NCBI RefSeq assembly: GCF_001571225.1
Contig: NZ_BCTJ01000019.1
Location: 1 to 64,000 of the forward strand
Length of the DNA: 64,000 bases
DNA from: Hydrogenophaga palleronii NBRC 102513
GTDB taxonomy: Bacteria > Pseudomonadota > Gammaproteobacteria > Burkholderiales > Burkholderiaceae_C
Reading direction: 5' to 3'
Each line of letters begins with the position of its first letter. Positions within the stretch are counted from its first letter, which is position 1. Shown piece after piece: positions 54,038 to 64,000 of this stretch. The notes beneath the pieces are model-generated. The model had not been told where the DNA came from. It did not search any database and saw only the letters and a list, made by a program, of their open reading frames with translations. The translations under genes and the position numbers were made by a program.

Positions 54038-54813
54038 ACGACCCAACCCTCACCGCCGGGCGGCGTGCCGCCATCCTGCTGGCCAAGGCCTCGATCACCG
54101 GCGCCGCCAGCCGCGAGATGGAAACACTCGCGCGCGGCGTGTTGGGCGGCTCGCGGTTTCACACGGTGCTGCACGCCTTCAGCGAACAAGGCAGCCCGAG
54201 CCTGCGCGAGGTGCTCAACAGCCTGGGTGAAGCAGCGGCGCCGTTCGACGAGATCTGCATCCTGCCCTGCCTGCTGCCGATGGAGCCCGGCTTCAAGACC
54301 TGGATCACCGGTGCGGTGCAGCGCTGGGCACAACACATGGCCGCTGCCGGGCGCACGCTGCCACGCATCACCGTCACCGAGGGCCCCAGCCAGGCGGCCG
54401 CCATGCTGGGCGTGCTGCAGGCGGTGTGCGACGGCCCGACCACCGAGGTGGCGCCCGCCAAGGCGGGTGCACCGGCCTTGGGTTCGGTGATCCCGCCGCA
54501 GAAGCGGCGTGTGCTGGTGTGCCAGGGCGGCCCTTGCAACGACGCCGGTGCGGCGCTGGTCTGGGGCCACCTGCGCAACGAACAGAAACGGCTCGACCTG
54601 CGCACCACCGGCGACGGCATGATGAGCGCCCGCACCAGCTGCCTCGGCCCCTGCAAACTCGCGCCCGTGGTGCAGGTGTTTCCCGAAGGCACCTGGTACG
54701 GCGGTGTGGACGAAGCCGGTATGGACCGCATCGTCGCCGAGCACCTGCTGCAGGGCCAGCCGGTCGAAGCGCTGGCCTACGCGCCGAGCCCCGACAAACA
54801 GGTTTTGCGGTGA
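54034..54813 (+). CDS. CbiX-like domain fused to a [2Fe-2S] ferredoxin-like domain
   Basis: The 259-aa protein has an N-terminal part (about 1-130) like a chelatase of the CbiX/sirohydrochlorin family (REMETLARGVLGG, then LREVLNSLGEA). It seems to lack the HGS metal-binding motif at the usual place. The C-terminal part (about 150-259) has VCQGGPCNDAGA and SCLGPCKLAPVVQVFP, four cysteines in the thioredoxin-like [2Fe-2S] pattern. ATG 54034 overlaps the ATPase stop (ATGA). A role in corrinoid metabolism is inferred. Confidence 0.75.
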   Translation: MNDPTLTAGRRAAILLAKASITGAASREMETLARGVLGGSRFHTVLHAFSEQGSPSLREVLNSLGEAAAPFDEICILPCLLPMEPGFKTWITGAVQRWAQHMAAAGRTLPRITVTEGPSQAAAMLGVLQAVCDGPTTEVAPAKAGAPALGSVIPPQKRRVLVCQGGPCNDAGAALVWGHLRNEQKRLDLRTTGDGMMSARTSCLGPCKLAPVVQVFPEGTWYGGVDEAGMDRIVAEHLLQGQPVEALAYAPSPDKQVLR

Positions 54814-55805
54814 CTCTCGGCGACACGCCCACGACGGTGGCGATATCTGCCGCGGCGCCATCGCAACCGGCGCCACCACCCGGACTGCGCATCGACCTCG
54901 CCGGCTGGACACGCGACGCCACACGCGGCAGCGCGCACGATTTTTTTGCGCTGTTCGAGACCGCCGAACAACTCGGGTTTGACGGCGTATGGTTCAGCGA
55001 ATTCCGCCTCGCCTCGCCCGACTGGCCCTACCCCTCGCCGCTGCTGCTGGCCGCTGCCCTTCTCGCACGCACCGAACGGTTGCGCATCGGCACCGCTGTG
55101 CTGGTGCTGCCCCTGCACAAGCCGCAACTGCTGGCGGAAGAACTGCAACAGCTGGCTTTTCAGAGTGGTGGCCGTCTCGATGTCGGCCTAGGCCGCGGCA
55201 CCGACCCTGCCACGCTGAATGCGCTGGGCATTCGGCCCGAAGACACCCGGCCGCTCTTTGAAAAAGCCTGCGATACCTTGCTGGCAGGGCCGCACCCACC
55301 GCTCTACATCGGCGGCACCACGGCCGAGAGCATCGACTTCGCCGTGCAGCGCGACCTGCCCCTGTTGCTGAGCCTGGAGCCACCCGAAGCGCGCCAGCTG
55401 ACCCTGCTCGACGCTGCCGCAGGCGCAGCCGCGCCGGGCTTGCGGGCGCGCTCGTCGCTCGCGCGTTATGTCTGCATTGCGCCCACACGTGCCGAAGCGT
55501 TGGCGCAGCTCGAGCAGCTATGGCCTCGCCTGCACGAACGCCGCGTGTATTTCGCCGCCAAACGCGGCGTGCCGTCGCACGAGGTGCAGCCCATCGACAC
55601 CAGCCGCATGCTGCGCGAACAGTTCGTCTGGGGCGAAGCCGAGCAGTGCCTGGCGCAGCTCAAGGTCCTGCTCGAGCACACCGGCATCCAAGCGCTGCGC
55701 TGTGTGTTCAACGCCAACGGCCTGCTGGACAACACCACTGCGCTGGCGCACATGCGGCTGTTTGCACGGGAAGTGTTGCCAGTGCTGCGCACACAGCTCG
55801 CCTGA
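54810..55805 (+). CDS. luciferase-like flavin monooxygenase
   Basis: The 331-aa bacterial-luciferase-family (LLM) protein shows FFALFETAEQLGFDGVWFSEFR at the N-terminal barrel, then TERLRIGTAVLVLPLHKPQLLAEELQQLAFQSGGRLDVGLGRGTD. Such proteins use reduced FMN or F420. GTG 54810 overlaps the ferredoxin gene stop. It is the last of five 4-nt or similar overlaps in the riboswitch-linked operon, so its substrate may be corrinoid-related or its electron donor may be the [2Fe-2S] protein. Neither is shown. Confidence 0.85.
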   Translation: MTLGDTPTTVAISAAAPSQPAPPPGLRIDLAGWTRDATRGSAHDFFALFETAEQLGFDGVWFSEFRLASPDWPYPSPLLLAAALLARTERLRIGTAVLVLPLHKPQLLAEELQQLAFQSGGRLDVGLGRGTDPATLNALGIRPEDTRPLFEKACDTLLAGPHPPLYIGGTTAESIDFAVQRDLPLLLSLEPPEARQLTLLDAAAGAAAPGLRARSSLARYVCIAPTRAEALAQLEQLWPRLHERRVYFAAKRGVPSHEVQPIDTSRMLREQFVWGEAEQCLAQLKVLLEHTGIQALRCVFNANGLLDNTTALAHMRLFAREVLPVLRTQLA

Positions 55806-55881
55806 CGCCGCCTGCAGCAGATCACGCACCGACGCCGGCACGGCGCTCAAGTGCACCGGCCGGCGTTGCTCAGCGCACCAT

Positions 55882-56280
55882 TCAGCCCTTGCCCTTGGCA
55901 GCCATCACAGCACGTTCGTGGACCGCCTTGGCGTCGGCCTTGCACACCTTCATGGCGTCGCCGGCCTGGTCTTCGCACTTTTCCTTGGCCAGGTCGTAAG
56001 CGGCGTCGGCCTTGGCCATTTCGTGCTTGCGGGCGTTGGCTTCGGTGGTCTTGTACTTGTGCTCCAGTTCGGCACGGGCCACCTTTTCGTTGCCCTTGGC
56101 TTCCACCTGGCACACGTCCTTGGCGTTGTCCTTCATGCTGTCGCAGGCCTTCTTGGCGTTCTTGTAGTCCATCTCGATGCGGTCCTTGGCCGCGTCGTGT
56201 TCGGCCTTGGTCATCGTCTGTGCCGATGCGAAGGCGGATGCGGCACAGAGGGCAATGGCGGTGAATGTCTTGATGTACAT
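55882..56280 (-). CDS. small secreted Lys/Ala-rich protein, 132 aa
   Basis: It has a signal peptide (MYIKTFTAIALCAASAFASAQ) and a very helical, Lys/Asp/Ala-rich mature part with four Cys residues, for example KKACDSMKDNAKDVCQVEAKGN and AKEKCEDQAGDAMKVCKADAKA. Start ATG 56280 has AGGAGCCGCC upstream. It is a periplasmic protein of unknown function. It converges with the monooxygenase gene 77 bp away. Confidence 0.8.
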   Translation of the reverse strand: MYIKTFTAIALCAASAFASAQTMTKAEHDAAKDRIEMDYKNAKKACDSMKDNAKDVCQVEAKGNEKVARAELEHKYKTTEANARKHEMAKADAAYDLAKEKCEDQAGDAMKVCKADAKAVHERAVMAAKGKG

Positions 56281-56448
56281 GGCGGCTCCTTCAGGGGTTG
56301 CTGGAAGCTTCATCTTCATTGCAACGCCATGCGGCCATCCGTAGGAGAAGCGCGTCGACAGGTGTAGGAAAACCCGCAGTACCGCGGCTTGCGGAAGCGT
56401 TTGAACACATCTGCCGGTGCCGACTGTGCGGCAGCGCACAGAGGCGGC

Positions 56449-56991
56449 TCAATCCGCCGCGGGAGCACCGCCTGGCAACACGTACCCCTTGCCCAGCAGG
56501 CTGCGGCCCGACAGCAGCGCGAACTGGGTGCCTGGTGTGAGCTGGGCCAGTGCCAGCTCGGGGCGCAGGAACTGCACGTCCAGCGTGCAGGGCACTTCGG
56601 GCACCGGCTCGGCGTCGTGCGGCACCGCCAGGCGGGTGGTGAAACCCTCGGTGCCGACCACCAGTGCGCCATCGAAAAAACCGGCACGGATCGGCCGGCT
56701 CTGCCGTGGTGTGTCGGCCGCGAGCAGGGTGAGTTCGATGCGCGCGTGCGGCTCGAACACGGTGCCGGGGGCGAAGCCGGGCGGCAGGTGCTTGGGGGTC
56801 TTGGCGCGCTGGAGCAGCCAGCCGATGATGTTGCCGACGATGGGCAGCCACAGCACCATCAACAATGACCCGAGATCGCGCGCACCCGATGGGTCCGGCG
56901 CGAACCAGCGCAGCAGGCCGCCCGCGAGCGCGAGCACCAGCATCACCACGGTGATGAGCTGGCGGCGTGAGGAGGTCGTGGCTTGGGTCAT
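56449..56991 (-). CDS. membrane-anchored hypothetical protein, 180 aa
   Basis: Two N-terminal transmembrane helices (LITVVMLVLALAGGLLRWFA and LLMVLWLPIVGNIIGWLLQRA) are followed by a beta-rich domain (IELTLLAADTPRQSRPIRAGFFDG, then TLDVQFLRPELAL). No enzyme motif is recognised. The gene has high GC3 like the core genome. It is separated from the neighbouring genes by 168 and 229 bp. Confidence 0.7.
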   Translation of the reverse strand: MTQATTSSRRQLITVVMLVLALAGGLLRWFAPDPSGARDLGSLLMVLWLPIVGNIIGWLLQRAKTPKHLPPGFAPGTVFEPHARIELTLLAADTPRQSRPIRAGFFDGALVVGTEGFTTRLAVPHDAEPVPEVPCTLDVQFLRPELALAQLTPGTQFALLSGRSLLGKGYVLPGGAPAAD

Positions 56992-57182
56992 GGCGCGGCA
57001 GTGAGGGGAGGTGGAGAGCGGGATGGGTGCCGCTGCGGGGTGCCGTCGATCTTATCCGCGCACTGGATGAGCCACCGCAAGCCATCAGTGCGGCTGATGG
57101 ATCCGCGCCTCGGCGCGGTTCGTGTTCGGCCAGCCAGGCCATGCACGCAGCTGCAACACGCCGCCGCGCGGCGCGTTGCACA

Positions 57183-57212
57183 ACCCGCTTCGGGCGGGAG
57201 CCCGAAGCGGGT
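57183..57212 (-). terminator. strong hairpin downstream of the porin gene
   Basis: ACCCGCTTCGGGC / GCCCGAAGCGGGT form a perfect 13-bp stem around GGGA, 8 bp after the porin stop, most likely the terminator of the minus-strand gene set. Confidence 0.75.
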
Positions 57213-57220
57213 GGCCAGCG

Positions 57221-58336
57221 TCAGAAGCGGTGGCGGATGCCGACGCGCAGTGCGTTCTGGCTGTCACTGGACGACGGGGCGTTGGTCACCAGCACCGCGC
57301 GCGTGTTCGGGCCCGAGGCCTTGCGCGAGTTGAAGGTGAGGTACACGTCGGTGCGCTTGGAGAGGTAGTAGTCAGCGCCCAGCGTGAAGGTGGTCCAGGC
57401 GGAAGACTCCAGCTTGGCGCGTTGCACGCCCGAGGACAGGATCAGCTCACCCATCTTGTGCGCCACCGAGACGCCCAGCGTCTTCATCGCGTCCGATGCG
57501 CCATTGGCCAGTTCGTACTTCGTGCGCGTGGTCAGCGCTGCCAGCGTGGTCGGGCCGAACGCGTAAGAGGCGCCGATGCCGGTGGCCTGGTACTCGGGCA
57601 GCACGAAGGCAGTGGCGGGCGTGGCCAGCGTCGTGCCCAGGAACTGCGACACGCCGTAGCCGGTGCCCGGGCGCACGGTGTGGCCCTGGATGCTGGTGGT
57701 GGCAAAACCCATGTTGAACGGGCCGTTGGCGTAGCTGGCGCTGGCGCTCCAGGCATTGCCGGTGTTGGTGGCGCTGGTGCCGCCTTCGGACAGGGCGCGC
57801 TGCAGGCCGAACTTGAAGCCGGCGAAGTCGGGGCTCAGGTAGGTGATCTGGTTGTCCAGCCAGCCACCGGCCACGCGGTCGGCATCACCCGGCGTCATGC
57901 CGTAGATGCCGGTGGTGAAGGCGGGGTGGAAACGCAGCAGGGTGCCGACCATCTGGTCGAACTGGCGGCCTGCGGTGATCTGCCCGTACTGCTTGTGCGA
58001 CAGGCCGACGATCGCCGCGCGGCCGAAGCTCAGGCCACCCTGGCGCAGCACGCCGGTGTCGGTTGCAAAACCCATTTCCAGGTTGAAGATTGCGGCCAGG
58101 CCGCCACCCAGGTCTTCGCGGCCGCGAAAGCCCAGACGGCTGCCCTGGGACACGCCGTCGTCCACGCGCGTGATGCCCTGGCCGCCGACGTTGCTCACGC
58201 GGGTCAGGCCGATGTCGAGCACGCCGTAGAGGCTCACGCTGGACGTGGGCGCGGGGGTCGCTTGCGCGAGTGCGCTGAGCGGGCTCAGTGCGACCATGCC
58301 GAGGCAGGCCAGACCAACGAGGTTCGAATGTTTCAC
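57221..58336 (-). CDS. trimeric outer-membrane porin (Gram-negative porin family)
   Basis: This 371-aa general porin of the betaproteobacterial Porin_4/OmpC-like type has a signal peptide (LVGLACLGMVALSPLSALAQ), then VSLYGVLDIGLTRVSN and SRLGFRGREDLGGGLAAIFNLE, ending GIRHRF with terminal Phe. Start GTG 58336 has GGAG about 8 bp upstream. The reading frame extends upstream to 58531 but those residues are not part of a porin. It lies 196 bp after the hydrolase gene and may serve as the outer-membrane entry of the same pathway. Confidence 0.9.
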   Translation of the reverse strand: MKHSNLVGLACLGMVALSPLSALAQATPAPTSSVSLYGVLDIGLTRVSNVGGQGITRVDDGVSQGSRLGFRGREDLGGGLAAIFNLEMGFATDTGVLRQGGLSFGRAAIVGLSHKQYGQITAGRQFDQMVGTLLRFHPAFTTGIYGMTPGDADRVAGGWLDNQITYLSPDFAGFKFGLQRALSEGGTSATNTGNAWSASASYANGPFNMGFATTSIQGHTVRPGTGYGVSQFLGTTLATPATAFVLPEYQATGIGASYAFGPTTLAALTTRTKYELANGASDAMKTLGVSVAHKMGELILSSGVQRAKLESSAWTTFTLGADYYLSKRTDVYLTFNSRKASGPNTRAVLVTNAPSSSDSQNALRVGIRHRF

Positions 58337-58532
58337 AGTGCTTGCTCCATTTGCCAGTGGTGGCGCCTGCGCGGCGCCGGTTGCGGTTTCCGGAGCGGGT
58401 GCTCCGGGCCTTGGGTGGGCCTTGCGGCCGTTTTCGGGCAACAGAAGCCCCGGCACGTGCGCCCTGGGGCACGCGCGCAGCGCTCTGTCGGGGATGGGAA
58501 GGAAAGAAAAAACTGCCGGCGGTGCGCCCAAC

Positions 58533-59585
58533 TCAGATCAAGGTCAGCAGGCGGCGCGGGGTCTTCACCAGGATGGTGTCGACGTCGTCCTGCGTGAAGC
58601 CGCGGCGCAGCATGCGCGGCGCGATGTTGGCGAAGATGTGCTGGTAGCCGTGGCCGCCGTAGCGGCCCAGCCGGGTGCGGGTGCAGATGTCGTGGCTGAT
58701 CAGCACCTGGTCGCGGTGGCCGCGGTCCACCAGCAGCTTGACCATGCGCAGCCGCGCGCCGTCGTTGGGCATGTCGATGTCGGCCGCCGGGTAGGCGGTC
58801 TGCTCCCAGCCGAACAGGTCGAACTCGATCACGCAGCCGGTGTCGGCCAGGCGCAGCAGGCGCTCATCGTCGAAGATGGTGCGGTCGATGTGGCTGATCA
58901 CCACGCGGTCCACCGCCTGGCCGCGCGCGCGGATGAAGTCCACCACCTCCATCGGCTGGTCGGCATCGCGGCCGGGGTGCACGTTGAGCGCGGCACCGGT
59001 CTCCTGCATCGCGCTGATGGCGCCGTGCATCACGCGTTGCTCCAGGTCGGTCCAGGGCGCCTGGCAGCCGATCTCGCCGATGATGCCGGCGCGCACCTTG
59101 GTGCCCCAGGCACCGACGGTGATCTGCTCGACCATCTCGCGCGCGAAATCGTCGGCCGAGCGGGTGTGGTTGGCCGGGTGCTGGTAGTCGTTCACGTAGT
59201 GGCCGCAGCCCATGACGACGTGCACGCCGGTGGCGCGCGCCACCTCCACCAGCCGGTCGGGCTGCGGGTTCAGGCCACCCACCGTCAGGTCCACCAGCGA
59301 GGCACCGCCGGCGGCTTTCATGTCGTTGAGTTCGGCCACCGCCACGTCCACCTCGTCGAGCCGGTAGTTGCGCATGAACGGCTTCTGGCCGTAGGCGATG
59401 CCCCAGCAGTTGCAGAGGTCGATCTCGGCCTCCTGCTCGGCCGGCGGGTTCAGGCGCAGCGGCGGCGGCGTGAGGTCGATGAACACGTGCTCGTGCATCA
59501 GGGTCGGGCCGAGTTCGGCCGGGTCCAGCAGGCCCAGCACGGTCTGCACGCGGCCCTTGCGCTCGTTGCCGCCGGTGTCGCTCAT
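58533..59585 (-). CDS. phosphotriesterase-family metal-dependent hydrolase
   Basis: The 350-aa amidohydrolase-fold protein has the metal ligands HEHVF (residues about 27-31), NVHPG, SHID and SHD. At the position usually occupied by a carboxylated Lys the sequence is IIGEIGCQ, so a Glu probably bridges the two metals, as in some PTE-homology proteins and lactonases. It overlaps the aminotransferase gene by 4 bp. A lactonase or amidase acting on a product of the pathway is plausible. Confidence 0.85.
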   Translation of the reverse strand: MSDTGGNERKGRVQTVLGLLDPAELGPTLMHEHVFIDLTPPPLRLNPPAEQEAEIDLCNCWGIAYGQKPFMRNYRLDEVDVAVAELNDMKAAGGASLVDLTVGGLNPQPDRLVEVARATGVHVVMGCGHYVNDYQHPANHTRSADDFAREMVEQITVGAWGTKVRAGIIGEIGCQAPWTDLEQRVMHGAISAMQETGAALNVHPGRDADQPMEVVDFIRARGQAVDRVVISHIDRTIFDDERLLRLADTGCVIEFDLFGWEQTAYPAADIDMPNDGARLRMVKLLVDRGHRDQVLISHDICTRTRLGRYGGHGYQHIFANIAPRMLRRGFTQDDVDTILVKTPRRLLTLI

Positions 59586-60874
59586 GCCGGCAGGCCTGCG
59601 CCGTACTGGACCACGAAGGCTTCGACCGCGCCGTGGAAACGTTCCAGGTCTGCGTCGGTCAGCGGCAGCGACAGCACGATGAAGCCGCGCCGTGCCACGT
59701 AGAAGCCGTGGGCCAGCATGTGGAAGAAGAACAGGTCCTTGACCAGGTGTTCGTTGGCCGGGATGTCGTCCACGTTGCGGATCTCGTCGCGCGTGGCGTG
59801 CAGGTTCATCAGCGAACCCAGGCCGGTGAACTGCAGGCCCACGCCGTGGGTTTTGCAGGTGGCGTTGAGGCGCTCGCGCAGCGCGTCGCCGCGCGCGTTG
59901 AACGCCACCGCCACCTCGGGCGTGTAGATCTGGCTCAGCCCGACGATGCCGGCCGACATGCTCAGCACGTTGTTGTTGAAGGTGCCGGCGTGGCCCAGGT
60001 GGCCCGGCTGGCGCGGGTCGAACAGGGCCATCACGTCCTCACGGCCGCCGAAGGCGCCGAACGACATGCCGCCGCCGATGTACTTGCCCAGCGTGGTCAT
60101 GTCGGGCACGATGCCCAGCGCCGCCTGGCGGCCACCCGGCGTCAGCCGCGAGGTCATGACCTCGTCGAACATCAGCAGCGCGCCGGCCTCGGTGGCCAGG
60201 CGGCGCAGGTCGGCCATGAACGCGGGGCGCCCGACGATGCAGCCGCCGGCGCCCTGCATGGGCTCCACCAGGATGGCCGCCAGGTCACTCGCGTGTTCGG
60301 CCACCAGCGCAGCGGCGCCGGCCTGGTCGTTGTAGGTGCCGAGCACGAAATCGTGCGGCACGTTGATCGGCGAATGGCCGCCCGCGAAGGTCACCACACC
60401 ACCGTGGTAACCGCCCTTGAACACCAGGATCTTCTGGCGCCCGGTGAACCGTTTGGCCGCGGCGATGGCCAGCAGGTTGGCCTCGGTGCCGGAGTTGGTG
60501 AAGCGCAGCCGCTGCACCGAGGGGAAACGTTGGGTCACCAGCTGCGCGAGTTGCGCTTCCAGCAGGTTGTGGCCGGTCAGGTTGATGCCGCCGTGCAGCG
60601 CGGTGATCACCGCGTCGCGGATCGCGGGGTGGCTGTGGCCGTACAGGCCGGCGGTGAACTCGCCCAGGAAGTCGGTGTACTCGTGGCCGTCGGCGTCCCA
60701 CAGGCGGGCACCTTCGCCACGCGCGATGGCCAACGGGAACGGGTCGTAGTACAGCACGGAGCGGGTGTTGCCACCCGGCATGACGGCGGTGGCGGTCTCG
60801 TGGCGGGCACGGCTTTCCGGGTTGCCCGCCCAATAGGCGTCGCGCAGGCGGTTCAGTTCGATGTCGAGGTTCAT
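59582..60874 (-). CDS. class III aminotransferase (GSA aminomutase-like)
   Basis: The 430-aa PLP enzyme of fold type I shows FTNSGTEANLLAIAAAKRFTGRQKILVFKGGYHG, then LMFDEVMTSRL and DMTTLGKYIGGGMSFGAFGG with the Schiff-base Lys in GKYIGGG. It resembles glutamate-1-semialdehyde 2,1-aminomutases, but the hydrolase and peptidase neighbours suggest a catabolic transaminase rather than haem biosynthesis. The stop overlaps the hydrolase start. Confidence 0.88.
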   Translation of the reverse strand: MNLDIELNRLRDAYWAGNPESRARHETATAVMPGGNTRSVLYYDPFPLAIARGEGARLWDADGHEYTDFLGEFTAGLYGHSHPAIRDAVITALHGGINLTGHNLLEAQLAQLVTQRFPSVQRLRFTNSGTEANLLAIAAAKRFTGRQKILVFKGGYHGGVVTFAGGHSPINVPHDFVLGTYNDQAGAAALVAEHASDLAAILVEPMQGAGGCIVGRPAFMADLRRLATEAGALLMFDEVMTSRLTPGGRQAALGIVPDMTTLGKYIGGGMSFGAFGGREDVMALFDPRQPGHLGHAGTFNNNVLSMSAGIVGLSQIYTPEVAVAFNARGDALRERLNATCKTHGVGLQFTGLGSLMNLHATRDEIRNVDDIPANEHLVKDLFFFHMLAHGFYVARRGFIVLSLPLTDADLERFHGAVEAFVVQYGAGLPA

Positions 60875-60907
60875 GGGTTCCTGAAAGGGTTTCGGTGGGA
60901 GCGCGGC

Positions 60908-62415
60908 TCAGCCGGCGTCGGTGTCCAGCGGCCAGACGGGCCGCCGCAGGTTGCGGTAGGGCAGGGTGCTCAGGTCGGTGGCGTGGATGCCGCCGGCCTC
61001 CACGAACACGATGCCGCGGGCGATGGGCTCGATGTCGGCGCGGAAGTGGTTGATGCCCTTGAGCGCCACCACGTTGAGGCCTTCGATGTGCACCCCGAGC
61101 GCGCGGTACTGGTCGCGCCCTTCGGCCTGCACGCGGTTGCTGGCGACGATGATCTGCACCTCGCCGCTTTGCAGCAGGGCGCTGGCGCCGATGGAGGCCG
61201 GCGTGCCGGTCTTGAACGGGCCGGTACGCACGAAGTGCCCGTCCGAGACCGCGAGCACACGCGCCTGCACGGGCACGGGTGCGCCGCCGAAGTCCGGATC
61301 GGTCTTGCCGCCGATGCGCAGGTCCAGCGTCTGGCCCACACCGGCCGCGATGGCCTGGCGCGCGCTCTCGGGGTCGTACAGCAGGCCCACCAGCGTGCCG
61401 GGCAGGTTGGCGGCCAGCAGGGCCTTCAACAGGCCGGTGGCGTCGCCGTAGCCACCGCCGCCCGGGCCGTCGGTGTAGTCGGCCAGGATCAGCGGGCCGG
61501 CGCGCTGCGCCGGTTCGCGGCAGCGCGCGAGTGCCTCGTCAATGCTTTGCAGTTGCACCGTGGTCTGGTCGCGCCAGCTGTAGGCGTCGTCGATCAGCTC
61601 GTCGGCCACGCGCTGGCAGAGCGCGGCGTCGCCGTCGCCCACCACCAGCGCCGAAGGGCCCGCCTCGTACACGTCGCCCATGTAGTAGCCGGCGTTGAGG
61701 CTCACGTCGAGCACGGCCGCTTCGCGCTGTTCCCAGTCGCGGGCGCGGGCGTGCAGGCGGGTCATGGGACCGTCACCCAGCGTGCGGCCCAGGTCCATGC
61801 CGGCGATCATCGCGCGCCGCGCCAGGTGGGTGCGCGGGCGGATCTCGCCGAGCAGGGCGCGCTGCACCAGCGCGCAGGCACGTTGGCCAGCCTGGTACTG
61901 GTCCACGTGCGGCGTGGTGCGGTAGCTGGTGAGGATGTCGGCGTAACGCACCATCGCATCGGTGACGTTGGCGTGCAGGTCCAGCGTGGCGGCCACCAGC
62001 ACACCAGGCCCGACTTGCTGGCGGATGCGGCACAGCAGGTCGCCCTCGGGATCGGGCAGGCCATCGACGAACATCGCGCCGTGCAGCGACAGCACGACCG
62101 CGGCGGCGTCCGGGTTTTCCGACAGCGCGCGCAGCATGGGTTCGGTCAGCGCGTCGTAGGCGGCGCGCGTGACCGGGCCTGCGGTGGGCGCGCAGGCGCT
62201 CACCGTGGGCACCAGCTGCCAGCCGTGCGCCTCGGCGGCGTCGATGATGCCGCCGACCTCGGTGCGTGTGCCCCGCATGCGGCCGACGATGTCGTCGCCG
62301 AACAGCAGCTCTTCACGGCCGAACTCGGCCAGGGTGGTGCGCAGCCGGCTGAAGGCGTGGCTCTCGTGGCTCAGCCGCGCCACCACCACCTTGTGCCTGG
62401 GGATCAGGGTGGCGC

Positions 62416-62419
<4 letters not shown>
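60908..62419 (-). CDS. M81-family metallopeptidase (MlrC-like)
   Basis: The 503-aa protein matches MlrC-type metalloproteins: an N-terminal ARLSHESHAFSRLRT, then VVLSLHGAMFVDGLPDPEGD and VRYADILTSYRTTPHVDQYQAGQRA, the conserved metal-binding His/Asp segments. MlrC is best known for microcystin breakdown, but homologues are widespread, so a specific substrate is not claimed. ATG 62419 overlaps the ABC ATPase stop by 4 bp. The aminotransferase gene follows after 33 bp. Confidence 0.88.

Positions 62420-64000
<1,581 letters not shown>

Noticed and set aside
59582..60874. Calling the aminotransferase hemL
   Set aside because: It resembles glutamate-1-semialdehyde aminomutase, but its neighbours are peptidase and hydrolase genes, so a haem role is not supported.

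Overview
The window is core chromosome of a high-GC betaproteobacterium, most likely a Comamonadaceae member (Hydrogenophaga/Acidovorax-like). The basis is the gene order mnmE-yidC-yidD-rnpA-rpmH // dnaA-dnaN-gyrB at the replication origin, together with the flanking gene families. I cannot fix the genus from the sequence alone.

Layout. 1-11194 is the origin-proximal core: a hypothetical gene, a cyclic-nucleotide-binding-domain protein, the mnmE/yidC/yidD/rnpA/rpmH cluster on the minus strand, a dnaA control region with DnaA boxes, then dnaA, dnaN and gyrB on the plus strand. Directly after the gyrB stop codon lie two back-to-back Tn7-like elements whose ends and target duplications can be read from the sequence. 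Element 1 (11201-40285, 29.1 kb) starts and ends with a TGTAGGCAGC-type inverted repeat and is flanked by the 5-bp duplication CCGAT. Element 2 (40295-48331, 8.0 kb) has different TGTAGGTTCTCAGA ends, is flanked by TTTGT, and encodes no transposase. Joining the flanks gives an empty site TGATCCGATTTGTAGCC in which both targets lie within about 10 bp of the gyrB stop, so the gyrB 3' end looks like a Tn7-type attachment site that was used twice.

Element 1 carries tnsA-tnsB-tnsC-tniQ, a tandem-HAD gene and a large defence cargo. One block is a five-gene caspase / GAP1 / double-GTPase / GASH-like operon, in which the caspase and the 823-aa GAP1-like protein share the same C-terminal EAD1-like domain. 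A GIY-YIG gene follows. The other block is a complete Wadjet system (jetABCD) whose first cistron is an SF1 helicase-nuclease of about 1,500 residues. Two further unknown genes lie next to the transposition genes. Element 2 carries a zinc-ribbon Mrr-type nuclease, a membrane-anchored HEPN-like protein, a CoiA-like protein and several unknowns, probably a second and partly decayed defence cargo.

From 48332 core-like DNA resumes. A degraded IS3-type transposase fragment abuts a cobalamin riboswitch, which precedes a tightly overlapping operon: TonB-dependent receptor, BtuF-, BtuC- and BtuD-like genes, a chelatase-like [2Fe-2S] protein and a luciferase-like monooxygenase. Two small envelope genes follow on the minus strand. 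Last comes a minus-strand gene set entering from the right edge: fused peptide-type ABC ATPase (partial), M81/MlrC-type peptidase, class III aminotransferase, phosphotriesterase-family hydrolase and a trimeric porin. This set is plausibly for uptake and breakdown of an unidentified amide- or ester-containing compound.
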